Assembly: GCF_015354345.1 (NCBI RefSeq)
Contig: NZ_JADKYS010000002.1
Span: 558,001 to 622,000, forward strand
Length of the DNA stretch: 64,000 bases
From: Methylophilus sp. 14
GTDB taxonomy: Bacteria > Pseudomonadota > Gammaproteobacteria > Burkholderiales > Methylophilaceae
Reading direction: 5' to 3'
Made by a program: the position numbers and the translations under genes
Shown here: piece after piece, positions 17,914 through 25,922 of the stretch
Numbering within the stretch: position 1 is the stretch's first letter
Layout of the letters: each line of letters begins with the position of its first letter
The notes under the pieces: model-generated
The model's input: only the letters and a program-made list of their open reading frames with translations
What the model was told of the DNA's origin: nothing
Databases searched by the model: none

Positions 17914-19077
17914 ATGCAACAAGCACTGACCTTACTTAATGGCTTAACGCCCGCCGAATTTATGGCGGAATACTGGCAAAAAAAGCCATTGTTAATTCGT
18001 GGCGCAATGCCGGGTTTTGAGGGGTTACTCGATCCTGAAACGTTAGCTGGGATTGCCTGCGATAGCGAGGTGCCCGCCAGGTTGATACAGTTCGATCCTG
18101 CACGTGCGCAACATGGCGATGGTTGGCAGGTCAGGCAAGGCCCTTTTGACGACGAAGATTTTACCGCCTTGCCCGCACAGCATTGGACCTTGCTGGTGCA
18201 GGGCATGAACCATATATTGCCTGAGGCACAAGCCTTGTTGTCGCAGTTTAACTTTATCCCGACCGCCAGGCTGGATGACGTCATGGTCAGTTACGCGCCG
18301 ACTGGCGGTGGCGTTGGGCCACATATTGATAGCTATGATGTGTTCTTGCTGCAAGGGGCGGGTAAGCGTCGCTGGCGCATCAGCCAGCAAACCGACTTAC
18401 GCTTGATTCCTGATGCACCCTTACGCATCCTGTCGCATTTTGTCAGTGAGCAGGAGTGGGTGCTGGAGCCTGGTGACATGCTTTATCTGCCGCCCAACGT
18501 GGCACACTGGGGCATCGCCGAAGATGATGATTGCATGACGTATTCGATAGGTTTCCGCGCGCCAGCTGCCCGGGAACTGGCGGTCGAGTTTCTCGAGGCA
18601 TGCCGCCAGGATAGCCTGCCGGACGAGTTATATCGCGACCCTCAATTGCAGCCTGTGGCAGATGCTGCCGCGGTAGATGCTGACATGGTTGACAATGTGG
18701 CCGCCATGTTGCGCCGTTTACCGTGGCAAACTGAACAATTAGGGCCTTTTTTGGCCAAGTATTTTTCTGAACCCAAGGCATATGTGGTTTTTTCGCCTAA
18801 TCGTAAACTTAGCCTGGACAAGTTTACGCAGCGAGTGGCACAGCATGGGGTGGTGATGGACTTGCAAACGCAGATGCTGCATTGGCAAGGGCAATATTTT
18901 ATCAATGGTGAGGCAGTGGCTGCGCCTGTCGAAGCCGCGTCCTTGCTCAATGTATTGGCCAATCAGCGTCAGTTGGCAGCCACTTTGTGCCAGGTCCCGA
19001 CGGTCACTTGCCTGTTGCCGTGGCTGCATGACATGTACCTCTCAGGTTATGTGCATTTGGCGGAAAATGCGGCTTAA
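17914..19077 (+). CDS. roxA: Ribosomal protein-hydroxylating JmjC-type oxygenase (YcfD/RoxA-like)
   Basis: The 387-residue cupin-fold Fe(II)/2-oxoglutarate oxygenase carries the iron facial triad: HID in GPHIDSYDVFLLQG near 130, and the distal His in LPPNVAHWG near 190. The N-terminal EFMAEYWQKKPLLIRGA is typical of YcfD. E. coli YcfD hydroxylates an arginine of ribosomal protein L16. The C-terminal half holds the dimerisation and winged-helix region. It follows the lipoprotein by 8 bases and probably shares the phoR transcript. Confidence 0.88.
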   Translation: MQQALTLLNGLTPAEFMAEYWQKKPLLIRGAMPGFEGLLDPETLAGIACDSEVPARLIQFDPARAQHGDGWQVRQGPFDDEDFTALPAQHWTLLVQGMNHILPEAQALLSQFNFIPTARLDDVMVSYAPTGGGVGPHIDSYDVFLLQGAGKRRWRISQQTDLRLIPDAPLRILSHFVSEQEWVLEPGDMLYLPPNVAHWGIAEDDDCMTYSIGFRAPAARELAVEFLEACRQDSLPDELYRDPQLQPVADAAAVDADMVDNVAAMLRRLPWQTEQLGPFLAKYFSEPKAYVVFSPNRKLSLDKFTQRVAQHGVVMDLQTQMLHWQGQYFINGEAVAAPVEAASLLNVLANQRQLAATLCQVPTVTCLLPWLHDMYLSGYVHLAENAA

Positions 19078-19282
19078 TTGCATTGGTCACAAATGATTCA
19101 GGCTGGTTTTTTGTCAAAAAAACACAGGGATGTTGTTCTTGCACAAAAAAATCCTTTGTTTTTCACTGGATTTACGTTCTTTTTTTAATAAATTACTGAT
19201 ACAATTTTTTTACTCGGCTGGTTCTGCGTTTAGGGGATTGACCGTACATAATTTTTTGCTCATACATACTAAGGAAATAAAG

Positions 19283-19501
19283 ATGACACGTTCTGCATTG
19301 TTGGCTGCATTGTTGGCTTTGGCTTTGACTGCTTGTGGTGAAAAACCAGCTGAAGAAGCGCCTGCTGCTGAGGCACCTGCTGCTGAAGCTCCAGCTGCTG
19401 AAGCTCCAGCTGAGGCACCTGCTGCTGAAGCCGCTCCTGCTGAAGCTGCTCCAGCTGAAGCTGCACCTGCTGAAGCTGCTCCAGCTGAAGAAGCTAAGTA
19501 A
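19283..19501 (+). CDS. Ala/Pro/Glu-repeat small lipoprotein
   Basis: The 72-residue product has a lipoprotein signal ending LALTACGEK (lipidated Cys near 18). It is followed by about 50 residues of almost pure Ala, Pro and Glu in units such as EAPA and EAAPA, ending EEAK. The DNA is correspondingly an imperfect tandem repeat of GCTGAAGCTCCA-like units, so copy-number change between strains is expected. The start at 19283 has AAGGA 8 bases upstream; a longer in-frame start at 19130 would bury the signal peptide. It is probably an acidic, flexible envelope spacer. Function is unknown. Confidence 0.7.
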   Translation: MTRSALLAALLALALTACGEKPAEEAPAAEAPAAEAPAAEAPAEAPAAEAAPAEAAPAEAAPAEAAPAEEAK

Positions 19502-19582
19502 TTCAGACTTGAGTAATCTGGTTTTAATTAGATCTGGTTTACTTAAAAGATTCACTTAAAATCCAAGCTTGCTTAGATGTAG

Positions 19583-19608
19583 AAAAGCCGACGAAAGTCG
19601 GCTTTTTT
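19583..19608 (+). terminator. Rho-independent terminator
   Basis: The stem AAAAGCCGAC/GTCGGCTTTT with a GAAA loop is followed by a run of T. It lies 80 bases after the repeat lipoprotein and before the convergent tpiA. Confidence 0.9.
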
Positions 19609-19644
19609 ATTTGTGCTGTAATCACAGCTAAAAATGGTGGCCTG

Positions 19645-20430
19645 TCAGGCGGCGCTTTTGAGGGGGGTTAACTCATTTGCAATCTGGCAAATACGGATAA
19701 AGTCTTCTGCGACCAATGCCGCTCCGCCAATCAATCCGCCATCGACATCCGGCATGCTGAGTAATTGCGCAGCATTGCCAGGGTTCATGCTGCCGCCATA
19801 TAACAAGGAAATCTCTTCCGCAGCCTGTGCATCCAGCAATTCAATATGGCCGCGGATAAAAGACAGAATAGCTTGTGCATGTTGCGGCGTGGCGGCCTTG
19901 CCCGTGCCGATGGCCCATACCGGCTCGTAGGCGATCACGCCTTTTGATAAGGCTTGTATTCCCACATGTGCAATGACCGGGTTTAGTTGCCGCACCACCA
20001 CCAGATCAGTTTCGCCCTGTTCATATTCATCCAGCGTTTCACCAATACACAATATAGGTGTCAGCCCGGCTTTTAAGGCAGCCTCAAAACGTTCGCCACA
20101 GGTTTCATCGCTATCATGGCCGCGCTGTCTACGCTCAGAATGGCCAATAATCACATACGTGCAGCCAAACTCTTTCAGCATCAGGGGTGACACCGAGCCG
20201 GTGTAAGCGCCTTTTTCGTAGCGACTCATATTTTGTCCGCCCCAGCTGATATGGCTGTTTTGCAGCACTTGCTGTGCTTGGTACAAATAAGGGTGTGGCG
20301 GACACACCGCATAACGGGCGCGGTGATGCCGTGTCTGTTGCAACAGGCTTTGCATGAATTGCTGATTGTCTGGCAAGTTGCCGTGCATTTTGCGGTTGGC
20401 AACCACCAGCTTGGGGCGATTTGTCATCAC
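19645..20430 (-). CDS. tpiA: Triose-phosphate isomerase, copy 1
   Basis: The 261-residue TIM barrel interconverts dihydroxyacetone phosphate and glyceraldehyde 3-phosphate. Catalytic residues are present: Lys in ANRKMHG near 13, His in YVIIGHSERR near 97, Glu in AYEPVWAIGTGKA near 169, and the phosphate-binding LYGGSMNP and DGGLIGGAAL. The usual GNWKMNG is changed to ANRKMHG, losing the conserved Trp. A second tpiA lies at 42222 in a carbon-assimilation operon. This copy is divergent from ybeY and stands alone. Start could be either of two adjacent ATGs. Confidence 0.92.
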   Translation of the reverse strand: MMTNRPKLVVANRKMHGNLPDNQQFMQSLLQQTRHHRARYAVCPPHPYLYQAQQVLQNSHISWGGQNMSRYEKGAYTGSVSPLMLKEFGCTYVIIGHSERRQRGHDSDETCGERFEAALKAGLTPILCIGETLDEYEQGETDLVVVRQLNPVIAHVGIQALSKGVIAYEPVWAIGTGKAATPQHAQAILSFIRGHIELLDAQAAEEISLLYGGSMNPGNAAQLLSMPDVDGGLIGGAALVAEDFIRICQIANELTPLKSAA

Positions 20431-20491
20431 ACCGTTTCCTTTGAGGGTTTTCTTTCTATAATGACGGATATTCTACAGAAAACTTGACCTT

Positions 20492-20926
20492 ATGCCCGCA
20501 TTAGATTTTTCCTTACAACTGGCTTCGGACGCCGCCGATATTCCTGCGGCTGCGCAATTTAAGCGCTGGGTGCGCAGCGCGTTACGCGTAGAAACCAGCC
20601 TGACCATCCGGATAGTGGATGAAGAAGAGGGGCGGCAGTTAAACGCCGCATATCGCGGCCGAGATTATGCAACCAATGTGCTGACTTTTCCCTTAACTGA
20701 AGAGCCTGTGCTCATGGGCGATATTGTGATTTGTGCGCCCGTGGTCGCCAAAGAAGCTGTTGAGCAGGACAAGCCGCTGCTTGCGCATTATGCACACATG
20801 ACCGTGCATGGCGTGCTGCATCTGCATGGCTATGACCATGAAGTCGATGCGCAGGCTGAGTTGATGGAGGCGATGGAAATCGCCGTCATGCAAAAGCTGG
20901 GTTTTGTGAATCCTTATGCAGAATAA
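20492..20926 (+). CDS. ybeY: rRNA maturation endoribonuclease YbeY
   Basis: The 144-residue single-domain metalloenzyme has the signature HGVLHLHGYDHE near 113, whose three histidines bind zinc. NAAYRGRDYATNVLTFP near 50 is also diagnostic. It acts in 16S rRNA 3'-end processing and 70S quality control, with YbeZ as a known partner in other bacteria. Elsewhere it usually sits directly after ybeZ. Here it is between a tpiA gene and scpA. Confidence 0.95.
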   Translation: MPALDFSLQLASDAADIPAAAQFKRWVRSALRVETSLTIRIVDEEEGRQLNAAYRGRDYATNVLTFPLTEEPVLMGDIVICAPVVAKEAVEQDKPLLAHYAHMTVHGVLHLHGYDHEVDAQAELMEAMEIAVMQKLGFVNPYAE

Positions 20927-20963
20927 CCTTTAACCCCAGGCGGCAAATCGTTACAATCCTTGC

Positions 20964-21749
20964 ATGGAGTTTACCACTCACAGTCCTGTCAAAATCAAAG
21001 GCGAGCCGCTGTCGGCGTTGCCGCAGGATTTGTATATTCCACCGGACGCACTGGAAGTCTACCTGGAGACCTTTGAAGGCCCGCTGGACTTGTTGTTATA
21101 CCTGATTCGCAAGCACAATCTGGATATCCTGGATATTCCCATGGCCGACCTGACGGTGCAGTACATGGCTTATGTCGATAAGATGAAGGCGGTCAACTTA
21201 GAGTTGGCAGCCGAGTATTTATTGATGTCTGCCATGCTGATTGAGATCAAGTCGCGCATGTTGCTGCCCAAGCCAACCGAGGTGGAGGAGGAAGAGGATC
21301 CGCGTGCGGAACTGGTCAGGCGCCTGATGGAGTACGAGGCGATCAAACTGGCTGCCCAGCGGCTGGATGCCATGCCGAAAGTGGGCGAAGAGATTGATGT
21401 GGCGGCGGCGTATTATCAGCAGATCAGCCTGGTGAAGCCGCCGGAAGTGAGCCTGGACGACCTGGTGGAGGCCTGGCGCAATGTGCTCAAACGCGCCAAA
21501 TTGAATCAGCATCACAAACTGGGGCGTGCCGAGTTGTCTGTGCGCGAGCATATGAGTTTGCTGTTGCGCAGGCTGAGTGCCGTGCAGGTGCTGCGGTTTG
21601 ATGAGTTGTTCGACCTTGAAACCGAAGGCGTGCCCAAGCTGGTAGTCAATTTTCTGGCCATGCTGGAACTAGCTAAGGAAGGTCTGGTGAGGATTACGCA
21701 GCAAGAGGCCTTTGGTACTATTTATGTGCAAGCCAATAGTGCGGGTTAA
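20964..21749 (+). CDS. scpA: Segregation and condensation protein A (kleisin)
   Basis: The 261-residue kleisin bridges SMC and ScpB in chromosome condensation. The conserved N-terminal SMC-binding stretch is FEGPLDLLLYLIRKHNLDI near 38, followed by IPMADLTVQYMAY and the helical YLLMSAMLIEIKSRMLLP near 88. The C-terminal winged helix holds FLAMLELAKEGLVRI near 232. It starts 37 bases after ybeY with a weak ribosome site and is followed 11 bases later by scpB. No smc gene is in the window. Confidence 0.93.
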   Translation: MEFTTHSPVKIKGEPLSALPQDLYIPPDALEVYLETFEGPLDLLLYLIRKHNLDILDIPMADLTVQYMAYVDKMKAVNLELAAEYLLMSAMLIEIKSRMLLPKPTEVEEEEDPRAELVRRLMEYEAIKLAAQRLDAMPKVGEEIDVAAAYYQQISLVKPPEVSLDDLVEAWRNVLKRAKLNQHHKLGRAELSVREHMSLLLRRLSAVQVLRFDELFDLETEGVPKLVVNFLAMLELAKEGLVRITQQEAFGTIYVQANSAG

Positions 21750-21760
21750 GAGGCAGACGC

Positions 21761-22309
21761 ATGCGTGAACCGGACAGTATTGGAGAAATGAAGCGTATTC
21801 TGGAGGCCGCGTTGCTGACATCGCCACAGCCGCTGGCGCTTGATGATTTGCTCAAGTTATTTGCCGGGCGCATGGAGCGCGCGACACTGCGTATGCTGCT
21901 GGATGAGTTAAAAGCGGACTGGGTGGAAAAAACACTGGATCTGGTGCAGGTGGCTAGTGGTTACCGCTTTCAGGCCAAGGCTGAGTATAGTGAGTATTTG
22001 TCGCGTTTAAACCCTGAGCGGCAGCCCAAGTATTCGCGGGCGGTGATGGAGACGCTGGCGATTATTGCTTACAGGCAGCCAGTCACGCGCGGGGATATTG
22101 AGCAAATTCGCGGCGTGGCGGTGAATCCGAATGTGATCCGCCAGTTGCAGGAGCGTGACTGGATAGACGTGGTCGGGCAACGTGAAGTGCCGGGTCGGCC
22201 GTCACTATATGCCACTACTAAACATTTTTTGGATGACTTGAATTTGCGCTCACTGGCAGAGTTGCCGCCGTTTGAGGCATTTGCGCAAACAGAAATCCCG
22301 CTGGAGTAA
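21761..22309 (+). CDS. scpB: Segregation and condensation protein B
   Basis: The 182-residue protein has two winged-helix domains. Family landmarks are MKRILEAALLTSPQPL near 8, SGYRFQAKAEY near 66, and the highly conserved ETLAIIAYRQPVTRGDIEQIRG near 107 (central ALAIIAYRQP-type motif), followed by GRPSLYATTKHFLDDL near 144. It forms the MukBEF-like SMC-ScpAB complex with the upstream gene and is almost certainly in the same transcript. Confidence 0.95.
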   Translation: MREPDSIGEMKRILEAALLTSPQPLALDDLLKLFAGRMERATLRMLLDELKADWVEKTLDLVQVASGYRFQAKAEYSEYLSRLNPERQPKYSRAVMETLAIIAYRQPVTRGDIEQIRGVAVNPNVIRQLQERDWIDVVGQREVPGRPSLYATTKHFLDDLNLRSLAELPPFEAFAQTEIPLE

Positions 22310-22317
22310 GACACATC

Positions 22318-22665
22318 ATGCAAGCCTCACTGCTTAGAATCAGAATCAATCATGCAGGTAACACCGCACTTGGGCCAGGCAAGATCGAGCTGCTGCAACA
22401 TATTGCACAGCAGGGTTCAATCTCTGCGGCCGCCAAGCAGATGCGCATGTCTTATCGCCGTGCCTGGGAGTTGGTTGATGTGATGAATCGCTGTTTTGAC
22501 CAGGCGGTGGTGGTGAGTACGGCGGGCGGTTCGCATGGTGGCGGCGCGCAAGTGACCGAGTTCGGCCAGGCGCTGATAGACGCTTATCAGCAGATTTTAC
22601 AAAAATCGGCGCAAGCGGCTGCGGACGAATTGCATTTAATTACACGGCATTTGAAGAAAGACTGA
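22318..22665 (+). CDS. Short ModE-type molybdate regulator (DNA-binding domain only)
   Basis: The 115-residue protein consists only of the LysR-like winged helix of ModE: GKIELLQHIAQQGSISAAAKQMRMSYRRAWELVD (about 21-54) and the wing GGSHGGGAQVTEFGQALI. The C-terminal Mop/molbindin domains of E. coli ModE (about 140 residues more) are absent, so molybdate sensing must work differently or involve another protein. It is the gene just before modA; a ModE-like operator lies in between. It starts 8 bases after scpB, with GGAG overlapping the scpB stop. Confidence 0.85.
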   Translation: MQASLLRIRINHAGNTALGPGKIELLQHIAQQGSISAAAKQMRMSYRRAWELVDVMNRCFDQAVVVSTAGGSHGGGAQVTEFGQALIDAYQQILQKSAQAAADELHLITRHLKKD

Positions 22666-22674
22666 TTTTTTTAA

Positions 22675-22706
22675 CCATCGTAATGTATATATGGGTATAA
22701 CGATGG
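22675..22706. promoter_or_regulatory. ModE-type operator ahead of modA
   Basis: Outer arms CCATCGT and ACGATGG form a perfect inverted repeat around a TATATA-containing core (GTATATAT..GTATAA). This resembles the ModE box of enterobacteria (ATCG..TATATA..TAT..CGAT). Its position, 43 bases before modA and just after the ModE-like gene, supports molybdate-dependent repression of modABC. Confidence 0.75.
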
Positions 22707-22749
22707 TAGCATCGCAGATGTGTCATGAATGGATAACTGGGTGATCGTA

Positions 22750-23505
22750 ATGAAAAAATGGATGTGGCTGTGTTTGTGCCTGATCAGCGTATTGGCGCAA
22801 GCAGAAGACAAGAAAATCAAGGTATTTGCAGCGGCCAGTTTGACCGATGTGATGAACGTACTGGTCAAACAGTATGGCCAGCAAACGGGTGTGCAGGTGG
22901 TGCCAGTGTATGGCGGCTCGGGCACCTTGGCCAAGCAGTTGGAGCAGGGGGCGCCGGGCGATTTGTTTATTTCAGCTGATGAAAAGTGGATGCAATACCT
23001 GAAGGATAAACAACTGGTACAGGTGTCAACGATCAAGCCATGGCTGGGTAACCGCCTGGTGATGATTACGCCACAAAACAAACCGTTAACGATCAAGGCT
23101 GACGCTAATGTAGATGTGAATCAGCAAGCCCCAGGCTATTGGTGCACGGGCGATACCCTGTCGGTGCCGGTGGGGATTTATGCCAAACAGTCACTGACCG
23201 CTCTGGGCTGGTGGGACAAGTTGAAAACCCGCCTGGTCAGCACACAGGACGTGCGAGCCACGCTGAGCCTGGTCGAGCGCGATGAGTGCGATGTCGGCAT
23301 TGTGTATGCCAGCGATGCGCAATCGTCCAGCAAGGTTAAAGTTGCTGGCGAGTTTGCTGAAAATAGTCATGTGCCGATTATTTACCCGATGGCGTTGTTG
23401 CCGCAGGCGGCGGCAGAGACGGGGGCGTTTTATCGTTACCTGCAATCCGCAGAAGCTAAAAAGCTGTTATTCTCCTACGGCTTCAAACCCTTGTTTAACG
23501 ATTAA
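22750..23505 (+). CDS. modA: Molybdate-binding periplasmic protein
   Basis: The protein has 251 residues with a signal peptide (MKKWMWLCLCLISVLAQA, cleavage near AQAED). Mature features of ModA are IKVFAAASLTDVMN near 23, YGGSGTLAKQLEQGAPGDLFISADEKWM-type hinge and oxyanion-binding region near 55-80, and a late GIVYASDA segment near 177. It delivers molybdate (or tungstate) to ModBC. I placed the start at 22750, where a normal signal sequence begins, rather than the ATG at 22729. Confidence 0.93.
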   Translation: MKKWMWLCLCLISVLAQAEDKKIKVFAAASLTDVMNVLVKQYGQQTGVQVVPVYGGSGTLAKQLEQGAPGDLFISADEKWMQYLKDKQLVQVSTIKPWLGNRLVMITPQNKPLTIKADANVDVNQQAPGYWCTGDTLSVPVGIYAKQSLTALGWWDKLKTRLVSTQDVRATLSLVERDECDVGIVYASDAQSSSKVKVAGEFAENSHVPIIYPMALLPQAAAETGAFYRYLQSAEAKKLLFSYGFKPLFND

Positions 23506-23528
23506 TCTGCCTATTGCTGTGAACGGTT

Positions 23529-24218
23529 ATGTGGACGTTGTCTCCCGCTGAACTCGACATTGTCTTGTTGTCACTGAAGGTGGCTGCCTGCTGCGTGCTG
23601 GTGTTATTGCTACCAGCCATAGCCATGGCTTGGTTGCTGGCCAGAAAACGCTTCTGGGGGCATGCGTTGCTTGATGCGCTGGTGCATCTACCTATGGTGC
23701 TGCCGCCAGTTGTGTTGGGCTATATGTTGCTGGTGTTGCTGGGGCGGCGCGGCTGGATTGGCAGTTGGCTGTATGAGCAGTTCCACATTCAGCTGACTTT
23801 TCACTGGTGGGGCGCGGTGATCGCCTCTGCGGTGATGGCGTTTCCGCTGATGGTACGCGCGATCCGCCAGGCGCTGATGCAGGTCAACCCAATGTTTGAG
23901 CAAGCAGCGCAGACCTTAGGTGCTACGCCCGTCAAAACATTTTTTACCATTACCTTGCCACTTTCTTATCACGGCGTGCTCACCGGCGGCATTTTGGCGT
24001 TTAGCCGTAGCCTGGGTGAGTTTGGTGCCACCATCACCTTTGCCGGTAACCTCGAAGGTGAAACGCGCACCTTGCCATTGGCGATTTATAGCCTGACCCA
24101 GTCGCCCGAAGGCGATGCTGCTGCCTTGCGGCTGGTGATATTGAGCGTGCTGGTCTCTGTGGTGGCCTTGCTGGCCAGCCAGTGGCTGGAGCGCCGCCTA
24201 ATCAGGAGTCAGCGCTGA
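23529..24218 (+). CDS. modB: Molybdate ABC transporter permease
   Basis: The 229-residue inner-membrane permease has about five or six hydrophobic helices. The EAA loop is readable as EQAAQTLGATPVKTFFTITLP near 121, followed by GGILAFSRSLGEFGATITFAGN near 150, which is typical of ModB/CysT-type permeases. It forms the membrane channel for ModA-delivered molybdate. Its stop TGA overlaps the ATG of modC. Confidence 0.93.
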   Translation: MWTLSPAELDIVLLSLKVAACCVLVLLLPAIAMAWLLARKRFWGHALLDALVHLPMVLPPVVLGYMLLVLLGRRGWIGSWLYEQFHIQLTFHWWGAVIASAVMAFPLMVRAIRQALMQVNPMFEQAAQTLGATPVKTFFTITLPLSYHGVLTGGILAFSRSLGEFGATITFAGNLEGETRTLPLAIYSLTQSPEGDAAALRLVILSVLVSVVALLASQWLERRLIRSQR

Positions 24219-24871
24219 TGTTTAGTGTCGATATCCAGATTCATCAGCCTTATGCGGCAACCAGCCCGTTTGATTTGCAGGCGCGCTTTGATTTACCCGC
24301 TGGGCGTTGCTTAGGCATCATGGGCGCTTCAGGTTGCGGAAAAACAACCTTGTTGCATAGTATTGCCGGGTTGTTGATGCCGTCTGCTGGCGTCATCCGC
24401 AGTGGGGATAGCCTATGGTTTGATCATAAGCAGGCGATTCAATTACCGCCATGGCAGCGCCCAGTTGGTTTGGTGTTCCAGGATGGCCGCCTGTTTCCAC
24501 ATATGAGTGTAGAGCAGAATTTACGCTATGGCATGCCCGCAGACCTGGCCAGAATAGTGCTGCCCGAGGTGGTGGATATCCTTGCCATTCAGTCCTTGCT
24601 CAAACGTAAACCCAGCCAATTGTCTGGGGGGGAGAAACAACGGGTGGCTATCGGCCGTGCTTTATTGCGCCAGCCATCGGTGCTGTTGATGGATGAGCCA
24701 TTGAGTGGTCTGGACGATCAGCTCAAGCAACAGGTATTGCCTTATATCAAGCAGGTGATCGCAACGTTTGGTTTGCCAACGTTGTACGTCAGCCATGTAG
24801 GGGATGAGGTGGCAGAGGTTGCCGATGAGGTATTAACGCTGGCGCAAGGACAACTGCGCCAGGCCAAGTAA
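24218..24871 (+). CDS. modC: Molybdate ABC transporter ATP-binding protein, short form
   Basis: The 217-residue ATPase shows Walker A MGASGCGKTT near 37, Q-loop FQDGRLFPHMSV near 87, signature LSGGEKQRVAIGRALL near 134, Walker B VLLMDEPLSGLD and H-loop YVSHVGDEV near 190. It ends right after the ATPase domain and lacks the C-terminal TOBE/Mop domain of the roughly 350-residue E. coli ModC. Together with the Mop-less ModE, no molybdate-binding regulatory domain is left in this locus. Start ATGA overlaps the modB stop. Confidence 0.93.
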   Translation: MFSVDIQIHQPYAATSPFDLQARFDLPAGRCLGIMGASGCGKTTLLHSIAGLLMPSAGVIRSGDSLWFDHKQAIQLPPWQRPVGLVFQDGRLFPHMSVEQNLRYGMPADLARIVLPEVVDILAIQSLLKRKPSQLSGGEKQRVAIGRALLRQPSVLLMDEPLSGLDDQLKQQVLPYIKQVIATFGLPTLYVSHVGDEVAEVADEVLTLAQGQLRQAK

Positions 24872-24895
24872 AGCTGCTTGTTAGGTAAGCAGCTT
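24871..24895. terminator. Hairpin between convergent modC and slyD
   Basis: AAGCTGCTT (24871-24879) and AAGCAGCTT (24887-24895) form a perfect 9-bp stem with a 7-base loop directly after the modC stop and before the slyD 3' end. A bidirectional terminator is likely, although the T tract is short. Confidence 0.65.
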
Positions 24896-24900
24896 ACTAC

Positions 24901-25380
24901 TTAGTGGTGATGACCACCTGCACCATGCACGTGCTGGTGAGAGATTTCTTCCTGGTTTGCTGAGCGTACGCTGGCGATCGTTGCTGTAAACAGCAAACGT
25001 TGACCTGCCCAAGGATGGTTGCCGTCAACCACGACTTTGCCGTCTGCAATGTCAGTAATGGTGTACAAAATCACGTCGCCGGTTTCGTCTTCACCTTCAA
25101 ACTGCATGCCTACTTTGAGGTCTTTGCTTGGGAATGCGCTGGCTGGTTCAATTTGCACCAATGCATCATCATATTCGCCAAAGGCATCTTCCGGGTCCAG
25201 GCTGACTTCTACCACGTCACCCACGTTTTTGCCGTGCATGGCTTCTTCCACTTTAGGGAAAATGTTGTCATAACCGCCATGCAGATAGGCAACCGGATCC
25301 TTGCTTTCTTCCAAGGTGTCGCCATCGCTATTTTGCAGTTTATAGGTCATGGTGACCACGGTGTTCATCGCTACTTGCAT
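24901..25380 (-). CDS. slyD: FKBP-type peptidyl-prolyl isomerase, SlyD family
   Basis: The 159-residue prolyl isomerase and chaperone has the FKBP core interrupted by the insert-in-flap domain (about 70-130, DPEDAFGEYDDALVQ). VDGNHPWAGQRLLFTATIASVR near 118 returns to the FKBP fold. The C-terminus is short and His-rich (HQHVHGAGGHHH), a likely nickel or other metal site, though much shorter than the E. coli SlyD tail. The second in-frame ATG (25368) is an alternative start. Confidence 0.9.
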   Translation of the reverse strand: MQVAMNTVVTMTYKLQNSDGDTLEESKDPVAYLHGGYDNIFPKVEEAMHGKNVGDVVEVSLDPEDAFGEYDDALVQIEPASAFPSKDLKVGMQFEGEDETGDVILYTITDIADGKVVVDGNHPWAGQRLLFTATIASVRSANQEEISHQHVHGAGGHHH

Positions 25381-25439
25381 GTCTAAAGTCCTAAAGTTCT
25401 TTGATAAACCAGTATTCTAAAGGATATTGTCAGCATGTG

Positions 25440-25916
25440 TCATTCTTGCCGACGATAATATTGTCCGTAAATCTTTCGCCATTGCCAGGGCGGCAGTGGC
25501 TGGGCGTCTTGCCATAGGCCTAGGCCCTGTTGCTGCGCCTGGTGTTGTAGCGCATCCAGCTCAAAACGTTTTGAATAACGTGCGTTAAACCAGGCCATGC
25601 CTAGCGCAATTTGTGCTTGGCTGGCGTCAGTGTTGTTGCAATACAAATGACCTAGTGTTCTGCCGTAAAGGTCACGGCCTTGCAGTTGGACGGAGATATT
25701 GGCGTGTTCGCAGAGTTGTTTCAGGCTGCGCCTGGACTGGATGCCGAAGGCCTGTTGCCGCTCGGGGGCGTCTATATCCAGCAGACGTAGGTGGTAGGTG
25801 AGGCCGTTGTCACGAATAATGACCGTGTCACCATCAATCACGTTGACCAGCGCAGGTGCTGCATGGGCATAAACGCTTGCCAGCAGCAGGCTAACTGGCA
25901 GCCAGGTTTTGATCAT
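25440..25916 (-). CDS. Secreted thermonuclease (SNase) family protein
   Basis: The 158-residue protein has a signal peptide (MIKTWLPVSLLLASVYAHA). The staphylococcal-nuclease fold shows VIDGDTVII near 26, catalytic Arg/Glu in LRLLDIDAPERQQ near 44-52, and catalytic Arg in GRDLYGRTLGHLYC near 80-85. The C-terminal GLGLWQDAQPLPPWQWRK is typical of this group. It is probably a calcium-dependent exported nuclease. The gene follows nadB by 6 bases on the same strand and may be read through from it. Confidence 0.88.
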   Translation of the reverse strand: MIKTWLPVSLLLASVYAHAAPALVNVIDGDTVIIRDNGLTYHLRLLDIDAPERQQAFGIQSRRSLKQLCEHANISVQLQGRDLYGRTLGHLYCNNTDASQAQIALGMAWFNARYSKRFELDALQHQAQQQGLGLWQDAQPLPPWQWRKIYGQYYRRQE

Positions 25917-25922
25917 GGCACA

